Positions 41,601 to 50,549 of a stretch of DNA of 64,000 bases are shown piece after piece (position 1 is the stretch's first letter; each line of letters opens with the position of its first letter). The notes beneath the pieces were generated by a model that saw nothing but the letters and a program-made list of their open reading frames with translations, was not told the DNA's origin and did no database searches. The translations under genes were made by a program, and so were the position numbers. This stretch comes from Phytoseiulus persimilis (taxonomy: Eukaryota > Arthropoda > Arachnida > Mesostigmata > Phytoseiidae), in contig CM075104.1 of NCBI GenBank assembly GCA_037576195.1, positions 16,880,211 through 16,944,210 of the forward strand, in the 5' to 3' direction.

Positions 41601-43250
41601 CGATCAGGGCCAAACACGCGATGGCGGCAGACGCGGCTGGAAAGGCACGGAGACAAATCAAATGGGGATCTCTTGTTTCTGTTTTTCTCCCGGTTTTTCG
41701 GGATCTGGAGCAATCAGCCGATCCCGTTATCATACCATGTCCTGCATCCGACTCTATCGATACTCGAGATGAGTTCCGTTGCCGGTCACATGATGTATGA
41801 ACCAACATTCTCGTTTTCTCGTTCGACGAAATGAACCCAAGACACCTTGATCAGCCCCAAAATTCAATCCACTCACCCAACATGGCCGCGAGAGTCCTGT
41901 CGCATACTTCGGATATGATCAAGACATAGAGTCCTATCAGGACCCCAGCTGCCATCACTAGTTTGAAGTCGGCGAACTCCTTCAGCGGTGTGACGAGCAC
42001 ACCGATGGGAGTCGGCCCTGTGCGGCCCTCGGATTGTATCTGGAGTTGCAGTTTTCCGACTTCCATCAGATTCTCACCAAAAGCGACGGCAGGGAATTCG
42101 TGCTTGACCTCTCTGAGAGCTTCCTTCGAGGTGACCCGTGGCGAGGTCGAGATTCTGTTCATGAAAGGTCATCTCGATGAGTCTCTTGGCGATCGCGACA
42201 GTGCTGGCTCCCGATGCTCGACCGTCAAACTCATTTGGACTCACCTCAACGGCTCCATTCCGTCAACGAGCTCGTGAGAGCCATCCGGGAATGTTCGCAC
42301 GAGGGCGAAAATTGTGATCGCCCCACTGGAGTTGGTGGGCGAATCGAGGAGGAAGGGACCTGTGGCTGCGATTTGCAGTTTCGGGTGCGAACGCCCGAAA
42401 CCGTGACGCTCGACGTCCACGTAAGTGGCCTCTCTCCCGGTCAGCGCGACTCGGACCTTTTTACCTGAGGCCTCCTCCGTCATGCACGAGGCAATCTGCA
42501 AGAGGACGGGAGTTGATTTCGGTTCAGCCGGATTGCTTCTTGCTATTTCAACCATTTGGTTCTAAGCCTCCTTGGATTCCCTGAGAGGACCAGATCAATG
42601 TAACGCCAAGGCTGCGTTTTCCCGTTGTGATCAACTTCTGTGGAAGGAGCCACAATGCGGATCCTCACTCGTGATTGACCAATGTGACAAAAGACTGGAA
42701 GAGATGTTGCGCTTCAGGGAATCCGAAGTCGTGTTAGTTTCTACTCACGAGAGCCAGGACGACAATGGTCGCCAGAATCGAAATCTTGATCAAGCCGCCG
42801 AGCCCTATTCTCTGGGCAGTATCACGGGCTGAAATGGAGAGCTCATGAGTTATTTCGGATCTCCGAGCCGGTCAAGGCTGGCGAAAAGGGGTCCGAAGAC
42901 TTTTTTTCACCATTTCGCCGAAGAGCTCATCTCCTAAGAAATATCGCGCCACGGGAGATCGAGTTCGAGACTCCGCGACAAGCCAAAGGAAGAATCTCAG
43001 ACGAGACGGGGGATTTACCTCGCACACCCAGGAGAGGTGTGGACTCTGAGATGGAGTTTTTCTCGCGACCCTCTTCACTGCGAGAGAGGCTCCTTTCCAA
43101 GAATACCGACGTATATTCGGGCGGCGACTCGGACCTGCAATCAAGGGTTCGATTTGAGTCTGAGTTGGGTTCCGATGAGTTCTTACTACGTCCGACGTTC
43201 CGAACATGAACGACGAACCGACCGCTCGTCGAGCAGCAGGCGAACTGCAT
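38642..43250 (-). CDS. P protein / OCA2-like 12-TM anion transporter (SLC13/ArsB-NhaD superfamily)
   Basis: Thirteen exons join in frame: 43019-43250, 42749-42828, 42245-42495, 41877-42154, 41535-41636, 40856-41042, 40623-40759, 40303-40433, 40096-40191, 39906-40011, 39434-39748, 39011-39176 and 38642-38714. They give 717 aa. The ATG at 43250 follows an in-frame TGA. The N-terminus is cytosolic and Ser-rich with an acidic dileucine sorting signal (ESTPLLG). Next come TM1 ([14 protein letters not shown]), a luminal loop, and the permease core with hallmark segments: [101 protein letters not shown] and AEQHGY. These match animal P proteins, which set pH/anion balance in melanosome- and lysosome-related organelles (pink-eyed dilution phenotypes). 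All junctions use GT/AG; the last donor (CAG/GTTCGT) is weak. A decayed inverted partial copy lies at 60.4-61.5 kb. Confidence 0.95.
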
Positions 43251-43949
43251 CCAATACGACTCGAATCAAAGGTTGTCGGGAAATGCGCCTGAGAAATTCT
43301 CACCTCGAAGATGTCCCACTTCCCGAGATCAGGAAGGCTAGGTCGATCGAGCTGGTTGATCCGTTGGAACTCATTCTGTTAGCAAGCTCTCGTCGTTCCT
43401 TGTCGATGCGAGTGTCTCTGCCTGAACTCCTCAGATATGGCTCCTTTTATGCTGTCTTGGAGAGAGCAAAGCGATAACATTCGGCGTACTCTGATCTGCA
43501 AGACCCTCGCGTGCGTCTCTCGACTTATCTGTAGTTGCGAGTGATCACTGCGATGAGGCTGATGCTGATCGTGGTGATCTCGGGTAGCTGAAGTCGGAGC
43601 TAAGAGATAGCGCCCGATTCGAAACTTATCAGAACGGGGAGTCTTTGTGCCATGTTCTGGGGAACATGGGAACGCTAAAGACGGGACTGGGATTGATAGC
43701 TCTCATCGCCGTCAGTAACAGGCCACGAATCCCATATCTCCCCGTCTACACATAGAGACGTGATTCGGAGATGGATAATCTCAATTCTTCGCGAATAATT
43801 CTTAGAAGGGCGGAAACAATGATCGTGGCAACGGGTGGAAATATTATCGCGGGTTTCAAACTCGTCTACACCTTCTCCCCAAGGGCGCATTCATGGAATG
43901 GTGAAGAAGTTGTTTGATATTGGAAGGCTTCTCCAGAAAGGGTCTCCTC

Positions 43950-46500
43950 GATCCGTTCGCCAACGCTCCCGGTCACGTTGCTTGTTCTGTTTCCGCCCGG
44001 ATGCGATCAGGTTCTGATTTGTATCGGCTGCGCCACACGGTTCAGTATGCGACCTCAAGTAACGGAGCAGCGCAACGTTCTGCGTCGACCCGACTGTAGG
44101 TTTACACTCAAGAACTGACTCTCATCGAGGGGCGATTTCCCGAAAGTTTGCTCGAGACAAAGCAGCGGGCGTCGCATCCCCCTGAACAAAGTGTCGTTCC
44201 GTCGTAGTTTCTGTTTTGATGTGATATTCACGTCGGATTCCGCTGCCGCTACCAGCATTTTCAGTTCCGTAACCGAACGCGCTGGATTCGGCTCTCATCC
44301 AGGCCCCGAGGTCTTGCTATTGAGCGATTGGAAGATGTTCTTCCACTGCGAATCGGTAGAAAGTTCAACGAAAAGTTCGGAGGTGTAGAATTCATACTAG
44401 ACGACTGTCAAGTTACGGGGGCTTCGATGATGGAGAAACCCGACTCAGGAACGGGGAACTGGAGCGCCTAGCGCTTCCCTCCGCACTGTATAGAATGGAT
44501 CTTGATGAAGGTGCTGGTGACTAGAGTCATGCTGTGACGGATTGCACGGGAAGAGACTGTCGACGTGATTCTAGATGGTTTCAGACCAGGAGACCAGAGA
44601 GATTTGCTCATCCTATCCTCAGCGATTGGAACACGACGTCAGAGGTCAGAGATGAGGCTGAGCTCCAATCCGAAGAAGAGCGCAATGGTGACTTCACAAG
44701 TTCTACAATCTTGAGATTCAAGAATATACTGGCAGACCGCAGCTGTACGCGCCCTGACGTATGCGAACGCGATCTCAGCATCGGAGAAAACGGGGAAATT
44801 CGGAGTCCTCATAGAGAAGACTCAGATCGACTCCGGGCACGGGAGGAGCATCTACTTCTCCAACAAAATCGTCACATTCCACCATCTCGTCTTCTATTTT
44901 GAAACTTCGATTGTTCTGAGTACTTCCGAGTGTTCACTCGAGACGAGCAGAAGTACGGAAACCCGTGAGCGAGCAGCGACTCGAATGAAAATGAAACTCG
45001 CAATCGAGATGAACCCCGCAATGAAATCCTGGAATATCTCTCAAACTTCAGGAGTTCCCATCTGTACCTCGCATGTGCGTAGGGCTGAGTCATGCGACGA
45101 CTGCGGCCTTCCTGAAATCTCTCATAGACTTCACGGGGCTCTTGAAGGAGGAGAATGAGAATTTTCGGGGAGATCCTGCTATGGAGCCGACCAAAGTGAT
45201 GAATAGGGGGCTCCACCAGGGATCCCCGGCCGCAGCCTGTGTTCCCTGGAGGAATGTACCATGATTCGCAAATGCCGGCTCAGCCGCAGCCTGCCGCTCC
45301 TCTGGAAGGTATCTCGATCTCGACTCCTCATGACCCGCAGATCATCGGCTCGGAAGCCATGTCCTCTCAGGACAATCTTTACACGTGCGGTCTGCAATTT
45401 ATCCTCAGAGTGCTCCGCGTAGTCTAAATTTTACAAGAATGCGGGACAGATGTTCTAATTGCGTTCACTCCTTACAGCGTAAACTGTCGGCGTGAAGCCT
45501 GAATTATCAGCAAGCCGAGGATGAAGGACTCTTTAAGCTAGTTTCGATAATTCGCGGATTCGATACTCAGTTATCGCACGAACATTATGATAGTGTCGGA
45601 GCTCTAGATGCGCTTCCAGGTTTTTCTCCCTCCGAATGGCTGCCCAGACGGAAAGGCGTGTCGTCGGCTGAACTGAAGCGATCGATGACAACTTGGCATT
45701 CTCGTATTACTTCCCGAAAAGCTCATCCTCGCATTCTCCCGCCGCGTCCCACTCCGACGCCAAATCGGAGAATCAGAGAGATGAGGTTTAACACATTGAC
45801 GATTCTTCTCTATTTCTCTACAGACTCTTTAAGGAAGTAGCGAAGCTCATGGAGCGATCGTGAATAGTCGGGGATGCTTCTGATCGAGGGAGGAGGATAA
45901 CTCCTCGCCGCAAGCGAACCATCATCCATACAGGCCCCTCTCGAACATTCAATCACACGATTCCATTGTATGGAAGAGCTTCCATCTCATGAAATAGCTC
46001 TTAACTGTACAACAGAAATCCAGTTCGTCATTCGAAGAGCTCGACAGTTCGGAATTCCGCCTGAGCAGAAGAAACGCTTCCGGTAGATCTCCCGCCCTTT
46101 CAGCTTGCGGTGAATTGTATCTCCCGGGCTACGAGACGGGCGGAATGATTCGAGGTCGCAATGTCGAATTTCTTACGATCCAGAATCAAGTTTTGAGGAG
46201 CATCTCTCCGTGCCGGTTCTCCGCTCGGTAAGCATAGCGGAAGGACAGCTCGTCTGACGCCCGCACTACCTTCCAGCTTCCTTCAAGATGGAAACAAGAA
46301 CCTATTTCCCGTTGAAAGAGCTCCAAGCCTTATTCTTCTCCGATCCGGGGCGTTCGAGGGATGAAGTGGTGGAGACAAAGAGTCTTCATGAAGAGTGATG
46401 AGTTCAGGAATTGAGAGCAGGATTGACCAATGTCGAGCGGGTGGTCTTTTACGGCATCCGTCTAAATAACAAGTCTAAGGAACTCACTCATCTCTCCTGG
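43950..46500 (+). repeat. Multi-kb dispersed repeat, copy 1
   Basis: This block is recognisably similar, in the same orientation, to 55.9-59.45 kb (copy 2, carrying extra inserted sequence), and from about 45.05 kb also to 63.05-64.0 kb (copy 3). Landmarks are AAGAACTGACTCTCATCGAGG near 44110, GAGGCTGAGCTCCAATCCGAAGA near 44652, GATCCTGCTATGGAGCCGAC near 45172, CCGCAGATCATCGGCTCGGAAG near 45335, and CGATCGATGACAACTTGGCATTC near 45680. Open frames occur in it (for example 45239-45427), but differences between copies are spread over all three codon positions, so I read it as decaying non-coding or pseudogene sequence. Its original function is not recognised. It lies 5' of the P gene on the opposite strand. 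Confidence 0.6.
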
Positions 46501-46826
46501 ATGTGTGTCTCTCTAAGCTCGGCCTCGTTTCCGTCGACCAAACGACTCGGCTTGGATGAATTATTTGGCTTCCGTCGACAATACACTAAAGAACTTTCGC
46601 AACGAGAAATCTTCTCAATGTTTGCGCAGGTTGCAGCTAGGCGAGATCAGGAGTAAACGATTCGTGAGACCGGATTCTCTCTTGAAGCGGGTGTTTGAGT
46701 CTCGTAGGAGATTTCGTTTACGTCATGCAAAACTTAATCTGGGTTCAAATCGAGCCGTCGGAATTGGAGTTCATCTCGTCATTTTTCCGTTCAAAAAGAA
46801 AAATTATTTCGCCGTGAAAATATATT

Positions 46827-46832
46827 TTTATT
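46827..46832 (-). promoter_or_regulatory. Poly(A) signal AATAAA after the orphan ORF
   Basis: Canonical AATAAA on the minus strand, 15 nt downstream of the TAA stop at 46848-46850. Confidence 0.55.
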
Positions 46833-46847
46833 TAAATTGAGAGCTGG

Positions 46848-47423
46848 TTATGGTAGGCCTCCTTTCAAAGCATCACCCCAGCCTATGAAATATAAATCAT
46901 GAAAAGCCTCATGCTCGCGCTGGCTTGCCTGATCGTAAATTTGAGGTACTTGTCGAGGCGGTGATGAATCAACCGGCTCGTCTTGTACCTCCATCGCTGG
47001 CTCCTCTGACCGCGGGAGGGTTTCGGGAGTGGGCTCTGGTCTCCGCTGCGCCATGAGCCCCTCTTCGTGTCCATTGCGAGGTACTTCTCGCAGCTTCTTT
47101 GTGCTTTTCGGTGCCTTTCGCTTAGGCTGATGTTTCTGCATGCTCAACTCGAGCGCTTTCAGGGCCTTCCCTGAGATTCGGACTGCGACTCGTTTCCTGC
47201 CAGCCACCATTCTGAGACGATAGTTTTGGAGTCGGAGACCTGATTCTTCGAGACACAGATTGAATGTGCACCGATCGTGTCCGGGCCTGTATTTAAGGCG
47301 ATTCAGTGCGCCTCTCTCTTGAGTATCGGCATGCGAGGGACCATGAGAACCGATCTTCCGGACGAGGCATGTTCGCGGGGTTCTGTAGAGTCTGAGGGTT
47401 GAGGTGAGGTTGGAGCGCGGCAT
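46848..47423 (-). CDS. Orphan 191-aa basic protein, unrecognised
   Basis: The longest clean frame in its area runs from ATG at 47423 (G at -3) to TAA, with an AATAAA signal just after the stop, which favours a real 3' end. The product has a basic N-terminal half (VRKIGSHGP, LKYRPGHDRCTFNLCLEE, MVAGRKRVAVRISGKALKAL), a Lys/Arg-rich middle (QPKRKAPKSTKK) and a Pro/Glu-rich C-terminus ending in YFIGWGDALKGGLP. There is no signal peptide or membrane segment. The frame stays open upstream to 47477, but that codon is GTG. It could be a single-exon gene, the last exon of a larger gene, or a gag-like remnant of a mobile element. I do not recognise it. Confidence 0.45.
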   Translation of the reverse strand: MPRSNLTSTLRLYRTPRTCLVRKIGSHGPSHADTQERGALNRLKYRPGHDRCTFNLCLEESGLRLQNYRLRMVAGRKRVAVRISGKALKALELSMQKHQPKRKAPKSTKKLREVPRNGHEEGLMAQRRPEPTPETLPRSEEPAMEVQDEPVDSSPPRQVPQIYDQASQREHEAFHDLYFIGWGDALKGGLP

Positions 47424-49060
47424 TCCGAGAACCCGCGAAGAATACAAGGGTGGTCGCAGCTCCACCCCGCTCGGCACGCCGCTTGTTACGGTTCCAAAGC
47501 ACCGGCCTCAACCTTTCTGCTACTTTGACCGCTTGTGTTCAACCCATTCCAGAATTGCGGCGTCTCTCGACGGGAGATTAGAATCGAGCAGTCGAAGAAC
47601 TTGGGGTTCCACGTAGGGTTCGAAGTGAGAACGTTCACCCAGAAGCAAGATATTCAGCCGTTTGGTGATTCGTCATTTAACGAACGGAATCCAATGAAAC
47701 TTGCGACCAAGTTCGGTCCTCCAACTCTGCGGATGTCAGACTCTTCAGCTTCTAGTTCCCTTCTTGAGCTCTTTTACTTTTTCCCTCGGGAAAGCGACGT
47801 GGGGGAGCTGTCGACGCCTCGGAGGCTACATGAACACCGCAACTGGAAGTTAGGAGACAGGGAACAGAATAGAATCCCCGATCCCGCTGGATTAGGCGTG
47901 GCATCTGGTAGTTGAGTTGCCAATGACTCCAGAGCCGTTCTCCGCATTATTCTTCTCCGTTCCTCCAGCGGTACGTTTTATCGCCACGACAGTCAGGGGC
48001 GAATCCAGTTCTTCGGGATCTCTGAGCCAGCTCTTAGCCTACATTGTTCTCTCCCGTGGCCTAAATTCCTACTTCACCTCAGTCGTGGAAAATGGATGGA
48101 GAATGGTGAGAATCTGTGCCCCAATCCCGTATCTGAGAGGAGGGAATTTGTCGCATTCGGCAATCCAGGATTCGAGAGACTTCAGGGAATCAGATCGAGT
48201 TTCGTTGACTGGTTGGCAAGCTTCATGATGGTTCTCAAATCGTTTTGAAATCGGCGACTGACTGGAGAGGAGAAGGTAGATTCCATGAGGATCAGTCTGG
48301 AACCGAGCCCCCTTGCGCCAAACCCCTAAAGAGCCACCTGACAGTCTATGGAGCGACGCATGACGGCATGGAGTCCCACTGACATAACGAAGGAGTTGGC
48401 TTCCATGCGGTGGCAATGCCTGGATTTCCCGCTTGGAGAATTTCCCTCCGTCTGTCTTCATTTCACGCATTCTGCGACACCCTCAACAAACCTTTCCCCC
48501 ATCTTCTCTCAAAAGATTTGAAGCCTCTATCGATTCATGGAGTCATTCATGGTTATTTCGTGACACGATTCAAAATGCGAAATCCAGCTTCCTTGGATCC
48601 GAGGCCAGTAACTCGATGATTTCGTCAGGATCGACAGCTGTCCTGAGGTGCATGCCCATTGAGGTCAGTCCATTTGACCTGTATTAAATCATGGCTGATC
48701 TTTAGTGTTTTTTCTACGCCCGTGTATTGCTGAACGTTTGTTCTGCAGAGGGAGTCGTCCTGGGTAATGTGTCAAAAATCCTCGAGAGGTCTCCGTTCAC
48801 AATGTTATCAAGTATATACCAGTGAGTGGCGAATCGTGGAACCGGGAAGCTAGAAGAGGAATCGGAAATAACGTACGATTTCAGGCTGAATGATTCCGCG
48901 TTGAGACTGGGTGGGCCGCACAATGAAAATTCTATGACAGACACTTTTTCGTCATCCCGCCAACGCACACACTCAGCTGTACCAAGTCTACGCATATGAA
49001 ACCGGAAAATCCTTGAGAGGGCGCTCGCGTCGGCAGCGGTAAGTATTCTTTCTTCCAGTC
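47424..49060. other. No gene recognised
   Basis: Sequence between the orphan ORF and the mariner remnant. A 126-codon plus-strand frame at 47535-47915 is Ser/Glu-rich with no motif. No splice chain could be built. Confidence 0.4.
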
Positions 49061-49149
49061 AACTCTAGTGTTTACATGACACAACAGACCACAAGAGTCA
49101 GTCGCGCTAACTCTCGAGCTATTTCGTTCGAAAAAAGTTAACTTTTTGA

Positions 49150-50103
49150 TCAGATGTGTCGTCTTTCGAACCTACAAAATGCATGCTCTCGGTCAGTCGC
49201 AGTGTTACGAATGGTTCAAGTCATTCGAGAGGGGAGATTTTGATGTTGCCAATGAACCATGAGGAAGTCCATCCCAGGAGTTTGAGGACCGCGCACTGCA
49301 AGAGTTGCTGGACGAGGACGACGCGCAAACTAAAGAACCATTCGCAGCCCAGTAAAGGTGTCTCAAGGAACTGTCGGCCGCCGCTTACAGCCCCGCGAAA
49401 AGATTCAGAAGCGTTCAAAGTGAGTGCCCCATGAGTTAACTGACCGTCAACAAGAAAGGCGCAAAACCACATGAGGACTGCTGCTCATCGGGCGCAGAAG
49501 AAAATCATTCCTGCACCGGATAGTAACTTCTGATGGAGAATGGATAAATTTTGAAAACCCCAAGTGCCGAAAATCGTGGGTAAACCGTGGAGGAGCAGCG
49601 ACATCTACGGTGATGCCCAATCGTTTCGGGAAAAGGGAATGCTGTGTGTTTGGTTGAAAAGACGAGGGGTGATCTGATATGAGCTCTTGAAACCCGGTGA
49701 AACCGTTAACACAGCACGGTACGAGGAACAAATCATCAAACTAAGTGAGGTCCTAGACGAAAAATGCCCAGAATACCCCCGAAGGCAGCACAAAGTGATT
49801 CTGCTCCATGATAACGCCCCTAGTCACAGATCGAAACCCGTCCAGGCCGCCCTCGCAAATCTTCGATGAGAAGTTTTCTCGCAAGCCGCTTATTCAACAG
49901 ACCTGGCGCCAACAGATTACCACATATTCGCATGGATGGGCCACGCGCTCTCTGATCAGAAATTCACATCGTACGATAACGTCGAAAAATGGTTGGATGA
50001 ATTGTTTGGTTCAAAAAACGGAGACTTCTACCAACACGGGTTCCGTAAACTGCCCGACAGGTGGGCACTATGTGTGGCTTCCGGAAGCACGTTCCTCGAA
50101 TAA
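49150..50103 (+). pseudogene. Degenerate mariner (DD34D) transposase
   Basis: The decayed reading frame is recognisable in pieces as mariner/IS630-Tc1 transposase. It keeps the N-terminal WFKSFERGDFDV and LLDEDDAQT, the linker motif VPHELTDRQ, HRIVTSDGEWI carrying the first catalytic Asp, YELLKPGETVN, LLHDNAPSH with the second Asp, and LAPTDYHIF with the third. The second and third Asp are 34 residues apart, diagnostic for mariner. Frameshifts and stops break it, including an in-frame TGA at 49866-49868 where the family has Trp, between the last two catalytic residues. The element cannot encode an active enzyme. The outer ends probably lie near 49.06 and 50.21 kb, but terminal inverted repeats are too decayed for me to place. 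Confidence 0.9.
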
Positions 50104-50224
50104 AATGCTTGCAGCGGTTATCCTGTGGTAAATGTGTCTTTTCAGAGAAAAAAATTAGAGAAATTCATATGCAAAGACCTGGTTCACTTTTTTACACAAG
50201 TTGTAAACTTTCCCGAGGCTCAAG

Positions 50225-50310
50225 TGGCTGAGTGGCGCGCGGGGGGTACCATAGCTTGCGTTGTTTCGAGAAACTCCTCGACTAGGCTCTAGATCGGGTC
50301 GAAACACTAT
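50225..50310 (+). repeat. tRNA-like A-box sequence (possible SINE head)
   Basis: TGGCTGAGTGG at 50225-50235 matches the RNA polymerase III A-box consensus exactly. A weak B-box-like GGGTCGAAAC lies ~70 nt on. It sits directly 3' of the mariner remnant. Probably a decayed tRNA-derived SINE; no intact tRNA fold is evident. Confidence 0.3.
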
Positions 50311-50366
50311 CAAGTACGTCACGGAGAAGTCATTCCGCTCACTTTATAAGGAATATCGGATGTATA

Positions 50367-50372
50367 TTTATT
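50367..50372 (-). promoter_or_regulatory. Poly(A) signal AATAAA of the APC-like gene
   Basis: Canonical AATAAA on the minus strand, about 180 nt downstream of the TAA stop of the APC-UBX exon. Confidence 0.5.
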
Positions 50373-50549
50373 GAATGTTGTTCTCATTTATCCAAGCATC
50401 GACGAGCAGCCCGGAAGATGACACCCAAATGATCCGGCTGCGTTAAGGTATCCGTTGTCTGACACGAGAACTTCGGTGTATTGAACACATGAAGCGCGCT
50501 TCGTAGTTTGAAAGCATCAGCGGTTAGAGCTTATATTGGCGCTACGAGA

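Noticed and set aside
45179-45397. Minus-strand frames conserved between repeat copies (45.2 and 63.1 kb, both beginning MQT)
   Set aside because: The opposite-strand frame is equally open and substitutions fall evenly on all codon positions, so conservation reflects shared ancestry of the repeat and not protein constraint.
47424-47477. Longer N-terminus for the orphan ORF
   Set aside because: The upstream frame begins at GTG without an ATG; the first Met is at 47423.
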